Shown here one piece after another: positions 21,207 through 34,320 of a stretch of DNA of 64,000 nt. Position numbers and translations under genes: made by a program. The stretch lies in the NCBI GenBank assembly GCA_006176705.1, contig QRFJ01001019.1:62001-126000 (forward strand), in the 5' to 3' direction. The notes under the pieces are model-generated. The model did no database searches, was not told the DNA's origin, and was given only the letters and a program-made list of their open reading frames with translations. This DNA comes from Cocos nucifera (lineage: Eukaryota; Streptophyta; Magnoliopsida; Arecales; Arecaceae). How positions within the stretch are numbered: position 1 is the stretch's first letter; each line of letters starts with the position of its first letter.

Positions 21207-23499
21207 TGAAGGAAAAAACCTTGTTTCTCGGATCAGATTCGTTCAGATCTGAATGGATCAAGAGGAATATTTCAAAAATTTTTCTCTAAGATCCTAATCA
21301 GATTAGAGACTCTTCAGATCTGATCTTATTGATCTGATAAAATAAAATAAAATAAAAATTAAATTAAATCTAATTTAATTGTATCTTTATTTTAGATAAT
21401 CCAATTATCATATGATAATTCCGATGTTTGCCTGAGATTCTGGATGTAGCCACGCAAGCACCTGGCCTCTACCGATATCTACTTGGACAGGATCTGGAGA
21501 TCTTCTTCTTCTCAATCAATCCTCCAAAAATTAGATCTAGATCTAATCTTGAAGATCTTCAAAAATTCTTTTGAAGAACAATCGTTGTCTCTTGCAGCAA
21601 TGCTGTCTTCTTTCTTTCTTGTTGCCTTTCACTTGCTTGGTTCACACCTAACTCGTGCCCAAAAACCTTTTGAACATGAAAAGGAGAGAGAAGACCAGAG
21701 GGTGGCATGGAGAAGGAGGGAGAAAAGCTTTGTGGCATGGGCTAAAGGCAGAAGCTCTTTATTCTACGTGCAGACAGGGTTTATATAAATCCTGCTGCGC
21801 CATGCAGTGCCGCATCATCCCGACCAATCATGACCCTTTGTGCAATCAGATCTAAATCTGATTAGTGAGATGACATCATATGATCTAATTAGATTAGAAT
21901 CCCTCAAAACTCTCCTTAGATGGTGCCAAGACTGGGTCAAACAAGTCTTCTTGGCACCATCTAGTTTGATTCCCTAAAGCAACTGGAGTACCATCTGTAT
22001 GGGACTCCAAATCTTATTCTCATGGGGCACATGCCTTCCTAGGTGTGCACCCCTTGCCTGTCTACTTTTTAGTAGGGGGACAAGGCCCAAGGTTCTCTCC
22101 TATGGGTGCATGACACATGGGCAGATGTCTAAGTGTCAAAAGTCAATATTTGACCAAAGTCCAAAGACAAGATTTAGCAGGTAATGAAAAATGGTAGGTG
22201 TTGTCTTAAATTTATTTTATAAATTAAGACAATCCTTTTCTAACCTGGACAAGCTCCAGTCAGACCAAGTAAAGGTTCATGAGTGAGCCCAAACACATTT
22301 GGCTCAGTCGAGATAAGTTTTAATGATTGTTAAAGGAGAATATTAGGCTCAATCATGTGCTAATACGATTTTCTTAAACCTAATTAAATCTTATTCAAAT
22401 CAATTGAACTGGGTTAATCCAATTGATGATATCCAGATCCAAACCATTGTTTGTGTGACCTAATAAAATTTAGTTCCATATGGTAATGGGATATGTCGTG
22501 ATCTCTATCATCGATGTCATCGAAATACCTTTCGATGGATCAAAACTTTTTTGATTCAGACAACTAGTATGATCGATCATCCAAATCATTCTAATTGCTC
22601 CCAAAATCCATCAGTGACACCTAGCAGCATATGGTGGCAACCCATCAGAACTGAAAGTGAACCTCTTGGTGCAGTTTTCTGTGTGATTAAGTTCCTCTAT
22701 CTTGAGCCTCGATTAGATTAGGGTTAAGGTGATCTCATCAAATCCTAATATCTATCATATGAATTAATCATTCGATTCAAGTCCAATATGAAAGCCCTAA
22801 TAGAATCTCTTTATATTATTTTATTCTACCATGGCCATGAGCTTATGGACATGATTCTCATGATCATCATAGGGCTGCTCCTCTTCTACCGAGGTAGATA
22901 GATCCCTTATTGATGCAATCCAATTCCTATAATGAACATGCTATAGCCAACATACACCTCATGGTTCCGAATGGCTAGAAGATTGAGTTATGGTGTAGTC
23001 AAACTATAACACCCTCAAGGTGAACTACCAATGCACCTCAAGTCAAAAAATCAGACACACTACTGCAACTTCGAGCCAGTCATCGACGAGAAGGTAGACT
23101 TCCTCATGACTGCTCAAGGTGGTCACGCTCAGTGCCCTCGTTCTCTAACGAGTACATGTACTCTCGCTCTGGTGTCTCTACACCATAGACTCAAGATTCA
23201 TCTATCCTAAATAAGCGATCATACACCAACCTTTCAGATCAATCACCATCCTCATGATGATCCTATGGTCGGAAGTATTTTATGAGTTAATAATGAAAAT
23301 TCATGTCTTAAATTTTCAAATCTTGAAAATATAAACTATCAATGCCATTAACTCAAGGGATGTATCACAGACACTTTCAAATACACATTGTGATAGAAAA
23401 TAATCCATTTTATTATTTATAGTTAAAATTATAATTTTACCCTTAAAAATGTATTACAAATATTGGCCAATCTAGCTTCAAGGGCACACATATCTAACA
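21207..23499 (-). repeat. Element A 3' LTR
   Basis: 2293 bp, TG...CA in plus-strand view. Same family as the LTRs of B, C and D. The ORFs at 21483-21855 and 21999-22184 lie in LTR sequence that is also present in other copies with different frames, so they are not genes. Confidence 0.95.
21780..21789 (-). promoter_or_regulatory. TATA box, element A 3' LTR
   Basis: TTTATATAAA, a palindrome so usable on the minus strand, with CCTGTCTGCACG downstream. The same position is kept in the other LTRs of the family (29928, 38856, 52219). Confidence 0.75.
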
Positions 23500-23514
23500 A
23501 ACTCCCACTTATTG
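23500..23514 (-). other. Element A polypurine tract
   Basis: Minus strand CAATAAGTGGGAGTT next to the LTR start TGTTAGATA. Confidence 0.85.
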
Positions 23515-25235
23515 TAAAATCAATTGGCTACAAATCTAAGTCCCATCTTCTCAAGATGGGCTTCGATCTTCTGCTGGCCCAACGACTTTGTGAGTGGGTC
23601 TGCCGCATTGTCTGCAGAGTCGACTCTCTTAACCTCGACGTAATCTTTCTTGAGGTAATCATGGATGAGGTGGTATTGTCGCTCGATGTGCTTGGATTTT
23701 TGGTGAAACCTTGGCTCCTTAGCTAGGACTATGGTGCAATTATTATCGCAGTACAAAGGAATGGCATCTAATGGCATCACTTCGATTTCTACGATGAATT
23801 TCTTATACCAAAATGCCTTCTTTATAGCTTCTGACACAGCGATGTACTCTTCTTCTATGGTGGAATCTGCTATTACTATCTGCTTGGAACTCTTCCAACT
23901 GACAGCACCACCATTATATATAAATAGACTCCTAGATGTCAACTTTCGATCCTCTATACTAGACATAAAATCCGAGTTTGTATACTCCTAGACTTAGAGT
24001 TTTCCATTACCAAAAATCAACAACATATCCTTAGTTCTTCTTAAGTACTTAAGGATACATTTCATAGAACTCCAGTATTCTTCACCTGGATTCGACTGAT
24101 ATCTGCTCTTGACACTCACAGCATAGGCTATATCAGGCCATGTACATGACATAGCATACATGAGGCTCTCTATTGCTGAAGCATAAGGAATCTTGCTCAT
24201 GCATTCAATCTTCTCATATGTGTTGGGACACATTTTCTTGGAGAGATGAATGCCATGTCTGAAGGGTACCAATTCCCTCTTAGAGTTTTTCATGCTAAAC
24301 CTCTTTAACACTTTCTCTATGTACATCTTCTGTAAAAGACCTAGCATCCTATTTGGTCTATCTCTATAGATCTTAATTTCTAGAATGAAGGATGCTTCTC
24401 TTAAGTCTTTCATGAAGAATTCTTTAGATAACCACATTTTAACTATGGTTAACATAGGAATATCATTTCCAATAAAGAGGATATCATCCACGTATAGTAT
24501 GAGGAAGACAATAACGCTCCCACTGATCCTTTTGAAAATACATGGTTCCTCTTTGTTCTTGATGAAACCAAATAATTTGATCAAATCATTAAAATAAGTA
24601 TTTTAGCTTCGAGATGCTTGCTTAAGTTCATATATGGACCTTTGCAGCTTATATACTTTATGATCAGCATCATTGGATGTAAAACCTAGCGGCTGTTCCA
24701 TATAGATATCTTCCTCAAGGTATCCATTTAAGAATACCATTTTCACATCCATTTATCATATTTCATAATCAAAATAGGCTGCAACAGCAAGCAATGTGTC
24801 GATGGATTTTAGCAAAGCTACTGATGAAAAGATATCCTGATAGTCAATGCCTTCCCGCTGACTATATCCTTTTGCCACTAATCTAGCTTTTAATGTCTCC
24901 ACATTCTCATTTGCACCAATCTTTCTCTTATAGATCCATTTACACCCAATAGGTACTATACCTTCAGATGGATCTGCCAAGGTCTAGACTTGGTTTGAGT
25001 GCATCAAGTCAATTTTTGACTTCATTACCTCTAACTATTTCTTAGAGTCGATATCCAATATCGCCTCATCATAGGTTTTGGAATCATCACCATGAATCCC
25101 ATTACCTACGAGGAATATTTTCTCTACTTCTTCTAAAATAGTACCTAAGTACCTTTCAGGGAGATGGAAAATCCTTTTCGATCTACAAGGTGAAGGAGGT
25201 CGTGATTGTATTGGCTCAACCTGATTTGGTTTCAT
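23515..25235 (-). pseudogene. Element A reverse transcriptase and RNase H, broken
   Basis: RNase H: 23966-23520 (148 codons) with DSTIEEEYIAVSEA and a long HIERQYHLIHDYL...VEVKRVDSADN tail ending in DPLTKSLGQQK. RT palm: 24584-23994 (196 codons) with catalytic YVDD (24483-24494, LYVDDILFIGND). RT fingers: 24980-24756, GCKWIYKRKIG and RLVAKGYSQREGIDY. The 25235-25035 frame is the integrase-RT linker. The frames are broken between pieces, including the loss of the MDVKTAFLNG part near 24700-24755. Confidence 0.93.
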
Positions 25236-26345
25236 AGGGTCCTAAGCTCGTTGCTCTTGTGAGATTTTCTCCTTGAGCTTGATCTGCTTTCTAATGCCGC
25301 CATCTTGAATAAACTATTTTTCAAGAAAAATGGCATGCTAACTCACAATCACATTATGGTCTTTTGGAATATAGAAATAATATCCTAATGACTCTTTAGG
25401 ATATCCTATAAATCGAGCTCTAAAGGACCTATAGTCTAACTTATCCGCTTGTTGTCTTTTGACATGGGCCGGACAACCATAAATTCTGAGATGATTCGGA
25501 CTTAGTTTCTTACCATGCCATATCTCATACGGTATGGTAGGAATGGTTTTAGAGAAAATCCTATTCAGTAAATATATAGCAGTTAATAGACTATGTCCCC
25601 AAACAAAATCAGGAAGGTCTATGAAGCTTATCATGGATCGGACCATATCTAATAGGATTCGGTTCCTCCATTCTAAAATCCCATTGAGTTAAGATGTTCT
25701 AAGTGGAGTCCATTAAAAGACTATGTCATTTTGCTTGAGATAGTTCAAGAATTTTTGACTAAGATATTCACCTCCTCGATCTGATCGAAGAATCTTAATG
25801 GATTTTTTAGTTTGCTTTGTAACTTCATGTCTGAATTCCTTGAACTTTTCAAAGGCTTTAGACTTATGTCTCATAAGATACACATACCCATACCGAGATA
25901 AATCATCGATAATGGTTATAAAGTAGTCAAAGTTGCCTCTAGCCGGCACATCAAATGGGCCGCACACATCAGTATGTACAAGGATAAGTAGATCCGTGGC
26001 CCTTTCCCCATGTCCTACAAAAGGGAGCTTAGTCATTTTGTCATGAAGATATGATTCACAAATAGGATATAACTCGAAAGTCAACGAACTTAATAGCCCG
26101 ATTTTCTCCAATTTGTTAATCCTATCTTCTGCTATATGACCTAGCCTTAGGTGCCATAGATACCTATCATTTGGACTATCCCTGGATCATTTTGATCTTA
26201 TGGCATTCATATTTTGCTTGATATTAAAGATAGATACATCGATATATAACTGGTAGAGACTATTAATGAGGAAACTACTTGCAATTTTATTTCTTTCATA
26301 AAGAATACTACAATGGTCCTTAAGAAAACTAATTACATAGCCTTC
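25236..26345 (-). pseudogene. Element A pre-integrase and integrase, broken
   Basis: 26111-25713 (132 codons): CESYLHDKMTKLPF, LVHTDVCGPFDVPARG (first catalytic Asp), ILRSDRGGEYLS (second Asp). 25646-25338 (102 codons): MVRSMISFIDLPDFVWGHSL, YEIWHGKKLSPNHLRIYGCPAHVKR. A break between the two stretches falls in the region of the catalytic Glu. Integrase joins the cDNA to host DNA. Confidence 0.92.
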
Positions 26346-27490
26346 TTATGCTAAACATGAAACAAAAATTAAATTCCTGCTTACAGCAAGCACATAATAA
26401 CAATCCCTAAGTACTAAATCTAAGTCAAACGGTAGTCGAAAAGGATAGGTTTCTATGGCCATAGCAGCAATCCTTGCTCCATTTTTGATGCATAGGATCA
26501 TCTCACCATCCCTCAGCCTCCTGCTATCCTCAAGATCCTGCATGGAAGTGCACAAATGAGCACTAGAACCAGAGTCAAGCACCCAACTAGATGCAGAAAA
26601 AATCGTAAGGTTAGATTCAATAACGAGCATACCTCTAGAAGGACCTATTTGCTTCTTATTCTTCAGGATGGTCAGGTATGTAGGGCAGTTTTGTTTCCAG
26701 TGGTCGTCAGTATTATAATAAAAATATTTTTCTTTGTCAGCGATCTTCTTCTTTAGCTTTGCCTTCTTTTTCTTTCCTTCTTCCACCTTCTATTTTTTCA
26801 CAGACTTCTTCTTCTTTCCAAAAAACTTTCTTTTGGAAGAAGTCCATTCTATAGTAAGTACTGAACCTTTAGAATCTTTCATAGAAAGCTCAGCAGTAAC
26901 CAGCATATTCATAAGCTCGGCTAGAGTATTCTGAAGTTTACGCATATGGTAGTTTATGATGAACTGTCCATATGTATCAGTCAAGGATTGTAGAATTATA
27001 TCATTCTGCAAATCCTGATCTAACTTCACTCCAAGCTTCTCAAGCTCTTTCAAGTCCTTGATCATCATCAGACATTGATTTTGGACTAATTACCCATCAC
27101 ACATTTTAACCTTAAATGGTCGTTTAGCGATCTGATATTCGGCTGCACGACTCTGTTCACCAAACAACTCTTACAGATGAGCCAACATTTGATGGATAGT
27201 CTTGATATCTTCATGTTGATGCAGAAGCTCATCAGACATCGAGCCCAACATATAGTATCTAGCCTTATTATCTTCATCTATTCATTATCAAGAGACGTTC
27301 TCTATTCAGTGGATGGACGAGCTGGTAAGATGGGAGGATCCTGATCCAATACATGAGTCAACTTCTCGAAACCCAAAATAATTTTGAAATTTTGGAGCCA
27401 ATCCTTATAATTGAGTCCGGTCAGTCTATGGGTGTCCAGGATATGGGCTAGTGGGTTGGACGCAGATATTTTTCTTTTTCCTATAGAGAG
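26346..27490 (-). pseudogene. Element A gag and protease, broken
   Basis: 27490-27086 carries the gag N-terminal half in fragments, 27068-26790 the UBN2-like core (KELEKLGVKLDQDLQNDIILQSL in outline), and 26786-26346 a Lys-rich stretch, a damaged zinc knuckle reading YFYYNTDDHWKQNCP (both first Cys ligands are Tyr) and the protease motif WVLDSGSSAHLC (DSGS near 26565-26576) with its catalytic Asp intact. The frames are interrupted by stops. Confidence 0.9.
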
Positions 27491-29351
27491 TCAAATTTTC
27501 TAGTTTGATTTTATAATTAAGACTTGATTAATTTATTTAAAAGTTTGATTTTTAAATAAATTAGCTCTCACTATTTTCTTGGATTCCTACACTCCCTCTG
27601 TAGAGATATAAAAATCTTCATGATTACTGATTTCTAGTGGGTGGTCCAATCCCACAAACTGACTCATCACCTCACCTAACAGTTATTAATGATGGGTTAG
27701 CCAATGAGTGAACAACTCTTGTCCAATGATTCTCTAATTGGTGCACCCAGGCTTGATCTCTAATTCATGAATCTCACCGTGCTTGAAATATTGATCCATT
27801 CCTTAGTTAAGTCAGATCCAACATTTGCATAGATTGGATTTCTAATTGGATCTCTCACCGTATTTGGAATATTGAGTTCAATCCATTCTCCAGCTCGTAG
27901 CATCTAATGTCTAATAGATATGGTTGCATCTTTTTAGTGCAACTGAACCACTATGACCAGCCGAGAACAATCAACCCTGAAAAGGGCCTGCACATCTACA
28001 ATGGTGGAAGACCTTAGACTTAATCTTTTCTTAGGAAGATTTGATTTAGGTTTATTTAAACTTGACTTGACATAGCCATAACCATTATGACTAACCTAGT
28101 GGCATGGGTAAGCTCGGATTGTTAGCCACCTTAGATCAAGACTGAGCCGACAAATATAGCCAGATAAGTGAGACCGATGGAAGGGATATGTCATTAACTC
28201 AATAAGAACGCATTTGAATCGAGTAGCTCTCAATTAAAAATCAGTCGGTCGTATCTGCCAAACTTACCTTAGACACCAAATTATTGAGCCAGAACCAATC
28301 AGGTTAGCCTACAATCCAGACTCTAACAACTGAGCCTAATTAGGTCTTAACTTGATCGATCACTCATGTGACTCGATCTTGATCTAGACTTAATCCTATT
28401 AGGCTGGTCAATTTAAGCACTCTTGATCCCATCTAACCAACTCTTGATTTAGTTTGATCAACTGCTAGACCTAATTGAGCTACCCAAGCTCGAATCCAAT
28501 TTTATGAATATGTCTTAGATCTAAAAATTCTCAATTTTATACCTAATATGTTTCATAATCTTAATTCTTAATTAAATTTAGGGTTCATAAATAAAATATG
28601 TATATAAAATCCTAGGATTTCAGGATTTAGGATTTTGCAGAAAATAAGTTTTAAATTTCTAATTAAGGATGAATGCGCAGCACCCCTATACATCATAAGA
28701 ACATCCCATCGAATAGATGGAGAGGGTCTTTAAATCCTACTTCGTTCTTATGACCAGACGATCAAGGAGAACATCTTAATCAGAAATATGATAAATCTAC
28801 AAAACTAGTTAGATCTACATCATATATCACATATATAAAAATTTATCTAACTAAAAATATATTTTGCATACATCTCATGTATTATGTCATGCATATTTTT
28901 AGATCTAAATTATCTCATAAACATCTAAAAAATAATATTTAAATTTAATCATATCAAATTAAAATTTATTCTAGATAATTTTGTAGAACTATTCTACAAC
29001 TAGTCTAAGCATGCATCTATCATATCTCATATAAATAAATTAAATAAATTTATTTTTTATTTTTTAGATCTAATTATAATATTTAAAATATCAAAAAATA
29101 ATAAATAAATAAATTTAAAAATTATAATTAATTAAATTAAAATTATGATCATGTTAGACTACACATAGAATAATTCTATTCCTAGTCTAGTCATGCATCT
29201 CATACATCTTAGATCTAGATTATTTAATTTTTAATTTTTTGATTTTAGATCTAATCACATCTCATATGACATCTAAAATTATCTAATTATCCAATCAAAA
29301 ATAAATTAAAATTAGATCTAATGAATTTTGGAACCTGGCTCTGATACTATT
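27491..29351 (-). other. Element A untranslated leader with primer-binding site
   Basis: About 1.85 kb between gag and 5' LTR, collinear with the leaders of B (32000-33350) and C (52816-54690). At its LTR edge (29337-29350) the minus strand reads TAGTATCAGAGCCA, the initiator tRNA-Met site with one G-to-A change. No coding frame is kept among the copies. Confidence 0.88.
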
Positions 29352-30080
29352 TGAAGGAAAAAATCTTATTTTTTGGGTCAAGTTCGTTCAGATCTAATTG
29401 GATCAAGAGGGATATTTCAAAAAATTTTCTTTAAAATCCTAATCAAATCTAAGATTTTTAAGATTTGATCTTATTAATCTAATAAAATAAAATAAAATAA
29501 AAATTTAATTTAATTTAATTTAATTTAATTATATCTTTATTTTGGGTAATCTAATTATCCTGTGATGATCCCGATGTTTATCTGAGGTTCTGGATGTAGC
29601 CATGCAAGCGCCAAGCCTCTACCGATATCCACTTAGGCAGGATCTGGAGATCTTCTCCTTCTCAATCAATCCTCCAAAAATTAGATCTAGATCTAATCTT
29701 GAAGGTCTTCAAAAATTTTTTTGAAGAACAACCATTGTCTCTTGCAGCAGTGCTGCCTTCTTCCTTTTCTGTCATCTTTCACTTGCTTGGATCGCACCTA
29801 ACTCGTGCCTAAAAACCTCTTGGGCATGGAGAAAAGAGAGGACCAGAGGGTGGCATGGATAAGGAGGGAGAAAAGCTTTGTGGCATGGGCTAAAGGCAGA
29901 AGCTCTTTATTCTAGGTGCAGACAGGGTTTATATAAACCCTACTGCGCCATGCAATGCCACATCATCTCGATCAATCATGGCTCTTTATGCAATCAGATC
30001 TAAATCTGATTGATAGAATGACATCATTTGATCTAATCAGAATAGAGTCCCTCAAAACTCTCCTTAGATGGCACCAAGAT
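29352..30080 (-). repeat. Element A 5' LTR, promoter-to-end part
   Basis: Matches 21207-21940 of the 3' LTR. It holds the TATA box at 29928-29937 and is interrupted at 30080 by element B. The last five bases, AAGAT (30076-30080), are a TSD copy of B. Confidence 0.95.
29928..29937 (-). promoter_or_regulatory. TATA box, element A 5' LTR
   Basis: TTTATATAAA, identical to the copy at 21780. Element B now sits about 145 bp upstream (minus-strand sense), separating the core promoter from the rest of U3. Confidence 0.75.
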
Positions 30081-31978
30081 TGTTAGATATGTGTGCCTTA
30101 GAAGCCAGAATTGGCTGACACTTGTTATACACTTCTAAGGATAAAATTATAATTTTGATTATAAATAATAAAATAAGTTATTTTCTATCACAATGTGTAT
30201 TTAGTGTCTATGATACATCCCTTAAGTTAATGGTAATGATAATTCTTATTTTTAAGAGTTGAAAATTTAAGACATGAATTTTCATTATCAACTCATAAAA
30301 TGCTCCTGACCGTAGGATCAGCATGAGAATGGTGATTGATCCGGAAGGTTAGTGTACAATCACTTCTTTATAGATGAGTCTTAAGTCTACGGTGTAAAGA
30401 CACCAGAGCGAGAGTACAGGTACTCATTAGAGAACGAGGGCACTGAGCATGATCACCTCGAGCAGTCATTAGGAAGTCTACCTTCTCATCGATGACTGGC
30501 TCGAAGCTATAGTTGTGTGTCTGGTTCTTTGACCTAAGGTGCATCGGCAGTTCCCCTTGAGAGTACTATAGTTTGACTATACCATGACTCGATCTCCTAG
30601 TCATTCGAAATTCTAAGGTGTATGTTGGTTATAGCATGTTCATTGTAGGAATTGGATTACACTATTAGGGAATTTATCTACCTCGGTAGATGAGAAAAAG
30701 CCCTATGATGATCATGAGAATCAAGTCCATAAGCCCATGACCATGGCAGAGTAAAATAATAAAAAGAATTTTTATTAAGGTTTTCACATTGGACTTGAAT
30801 CGAATGATTAATCATATGATGGATATTAGGGTTTGACGAGACTACCTTAAACCTAATCCTGTCAGGGCTCAAGATAGAAGAACTTAATCACACAGGTAAC
30901 TGCATCGAAAGGTTTATTTTAAGTTCTGATGGGTTGCCACCATATGCTACTAGGTGTCACTGGTGGATTTTGAGAGCAACTAGAATAATTTAGATGATCA
31001 ATCATACTAGTTGTCTGAATCAGAAAAGTTCTAATCCATCGGAAGGTATTTCGATGATGTTGATGATAGAGATCCCGACATATCTCATTATCATACGAAA
31101 TTGAACCTAACTAGGTCACACAAATAAGAGTTTTGATCTAGATATTATCAATTGGACTAATCTAGTTCAATTGATTTGAATAAAATTTAATTAGGTTCAA
31201 GAAAATCATGCTAGCACATGATTGAGTCTAATATTCTCCTTTAATTATCATTAAAAATTATCTCGACTGAGCCAAATATGTTTGGACTCACTCAAGTATC
31301 TTTACTTGGTCTAACTAGAGCTTGTCCAGATCAAAAAATGGTTATCTTAATTTATGAGATGAATTTGAGACAACACCTGCCATTTTCCATCATCTACTAA
31401 ATTCTGTTTTGGATATTTGGTCAAACGTTGACCTTTGATGCTTAAACATCTGCCCATATGTCATGCACCCATAGAAGAGAATTTTTGGACCAATCCACCT
31501 ACTAAAAAGTAGATGGATAAGAATTTTGGGCTTCAATTTGGTGCGATCCAAGCAAGAAAAAGGTGATAGAAAAAGGAAGAAGGCAACACTGCTACAAGAG
31601 ACAACTCACATTTTCAAAAGAAGTTTTGAAGATCTTTAAAATTAGATCCAGATCTAATTTTTGAAGAGATGATAAAGAAGGAGAAGATCTCCAGATCCTA
31701 CCTAAGTAGATACTGGTAGAGGCCAGGCACTTACATAGCTAGATCCAGAACCTCAGGCAGACATCAGGATTATCATAGGATAATCAGATTATCCTCAACA
31801 AGATAAATTAAATTAGATTTAATTTATTCTTAATTTTATTTTCTTTTATTAAATGAATAATATCAAATCTGGAAAGTCTTAGATCTAATCTAGATCTAAA
31901 AAAAAAAATTTTAAAATATCTCTCTTGATCTAATCAGATCTGAACGAACCTGATCCGAAAAACTAGGTTTTTCCTTCA
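30081..31978 (+). repeat. Element B 5' LTR, with internal 382-bp deletion
   Basis: Starts TGTTAGATATGTG and ends CCTTCA. Compared with the 3' LTR it lacks the segment equivalent to 38594-38975. TAAG occurs at both deletion edges (38590-38593, 38972-38975) and remains once at the join near 31518. The lost part includes the TATA box and two dyads. Confidence 0.95.
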
Positions 31979-31980
31979 AC

Positions 31981-31999
31981 TGGTATCCGAGCCAGGTTG
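31981..31999 (+). other. Element B primer-binding site
   Basis: TGGTATCCGAGCCAGG, initiator tRNA-Met type with one A-to-C change, two bases after the LTR. Confidence 0.9.
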
Positions 32000-33350
32000 T
32001 ATTTTCCATTAGATCTGATTTTATTTTAATTTTGATCTGATAATTAGATGATTTTAGATGTCACATGAGATGTGATTAGATCTAAAATTAAAAAAATTAA
32101 AGAATTAAATAATTTAGACCTAAGTTGTACAAGATGCATGACTAGTTGTAGAATAGAATTATTCTATATATAGTCTAGCATGATCATAATTTAATTTGAT
32201 TAAGTTATAATTTTTAGATCTATTTATTTACTATTTTTAATATTATAAATATTATAATAAAATTTAAAAAATAGAAAATAAAGTTATTTAATTTTTGTTC
32301 ATATGAGATATGATGAATGCATGTTTAGACTAGTTGTAGAATAGTTCTACATAATTATCTAGAATAGATTTTAATTTGATATGATCAATTTAAATTTGAT
32401 TTTTGAGATAATTATGAGATAATTTAGATATGAAAATATGCATGATATGATACATAAAGATGTATGCAAAACATGTTTATAGTTAGATCAATTTTTATAT
32501 ATGAGATATATGATGTAGATCTAACTAGTTTTGTAGCTTTCATATTTTTGATTAAGACATTCCCCTAGACCGTTCGATCATAAAAATAAAGTAAGGTTTA
32601 AATGCCCTCTTCTCCCATTTGATGAAATGTTCTTATGATGTGTAGGGGTGCATTCATCTTTAATCAAAAATCTAAAACTTATTTTCTATAAAACCCTAGA
32701 TCCTGAAATCCTAGGATTTTATTTACATATTTTGTTTGTGAATCCTAAACTTAATTAAGAATTAAGATTATGAAATATGTTAAATCTAAAAATTAAAAAT
32801 TTTTAGATTTAAGATATATTCATAAAATTGGGTTCGGACTTGGATGGCTCAATTTGGTCTAACGGTTGATCAAACCGAATCAAGAGTTGGTTAGATGGGA
32901 TCAAGAGTGCTTAAATTGACCAGCATAATAGGATTAAGTCTGGATCAAGATCGAATCATATGAGTGATCGATCAAGCTAAGACCTAATTAGCCTCAGTGG
33001 TTAGAGTATGGATTGTAGGCTAACCTAATTTATTCTATCTCAATAATTTAGTGTCTAAGGTAAGTCTGGCAGATATGATCGACTGATTTTTAATTAGGAG
33101 CTACTCGACTCGAATGCATTCTTATTAAGTTAATGGCATATTTCTTCCACCGATCTTACTTATCTGGCCATATTTGTTAATCCAGTCTTGATCTAAGGTG
33201 GTTAGCAATCCGAGCTAACCCATGCCACTAGGTTAGTCATAATTGTTATGGCTATTGTAAGTCAAGTTTAAAGAGACTTAAATCAAATCTTTCTAAGAAA
33301 AGATTAAGTCTAAGATCTTCCACCATTGTAGATATGTGGGCCCTTCCCTA
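32000..33350 (+). other. Element B untranslated leader, deleted at its gag end
   Basis: Collinear with 52816-54190 of C, then jumps at about 33350 straight to the sequence equivalent to about 54867 in C. Roughly 675 bp with the end of the leader and the N-terminus of gag are missing. Confidence 0.85.
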
Positions 33351-33960
33351 AGAATAGAGAGCATCTCTTGACAAGTGGACGAACGAAGATAACAAGGCCA
33401 GATGCTACATGTTCGGCTCAATGTCTGATGAGTTTCAACGCCAACATAAAGATATCAAGATTGCTCATCAAATGTTGGCTCACCTATAAGAGATGTTTGG
33501 TGAATGGAGTCGCGCAGCTAAATATCAGATCACTAAATGACTATTCAAGGCTAAAATGTGTGATGGGCAATCAGTCCAAGATCATTATCTAATAATGATC
33601 AAGGACTTGGAAGAGCTTGAGAAGCTCGGAGTGAAGTTGGACCTGGATCTGCAGAATGATATAATTCTGCAATCCTTGACTGATGCATATGGACAGTTTA
33701 TCATGAACTACCATATGCATAAACTTCAAAATACTCTAGTGGAGCTTATAAACATGCTGGTTACTACTGAGCTTTCAATGAAAGGTTCTAAAGGCTCAGT
33801 ATTTGCTATGAAATGGACTTCTTCCAAGAGAAAGTCTTTTGGAAAGAAGAAATCTATGAAAAAGCAGAAGATGGAAGGAAGAAAGAAAAAGAAGGCAGAG
33901 CTGAAAAAGAAGACCACTGACAAAGAAAGATATTTTCATTACAATACTGACGGCCACTGA
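33351..33960 (+). pseudogene. Element B gag, N-terminally truncated
   Basis: Fragments 33368-33592 and 33556-33960 encode the UBN2-like gag core (LEELEKLGVKLDLDLQND, LINMLVTTELSMKGSKGS) and a Lys-rich stretch of the nucleocapsid. The zinc knuckle reads YFHYNTDGH and then meets stops where Trp is expected. The N-terminal ~90 residues were removed by the leader deletion. Confidence 0.88.
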
Positions 33961-34320
33961 AAGTGAAACTGCCCTACATACCTAGCCACCCTGAAGAATA
34001 AGAAGGAGGCAGGTCCTTCTAGAGGTATGCTCGTTATTAAATCTAACCTTACAATTTCTTCAGCATCAAGTTAGGTGCTTGACTCTAGTTCTAGTGCTCA
34101 TTTGTGCACTTCCATGCAGGGTCTTGAGGATAGCAGGAGGCTGAGGGATAGTGAGATGATCCTATGCATTGGAAATGGAGCAAGGATTGCTGTTGTGGTC
34201 GTAGGAACCTACCCTCTTCAACTACCATCTGGTTTAGATTTAGTACTTAAGGATTGTTATTATATGCCTACAGTAAGTAGAAATTTAATTTCTATTTCAT
34301 GTTTAGCATAAGAAGGCTAT
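33961..34320 (+). pseudogene. Element B nucleocapsid end and protease, broken
   Basis: The 34075-34311 frame has LDSSSSAHLC, where the protease D-S-G motif has Gly changed to Ser, so the active site is damaged. Stops sit in place of Trp just before it (about 34072) and of Gln after CLA (about 34309). Confidence 0.9.

Noticed and set aside
21483..22184. Frames of 61-101 codons resembling a possible small gene
   Set aside because: They lie entirely in the A 3' LTR, and other LTR copies have shifts and stops in the same frames.
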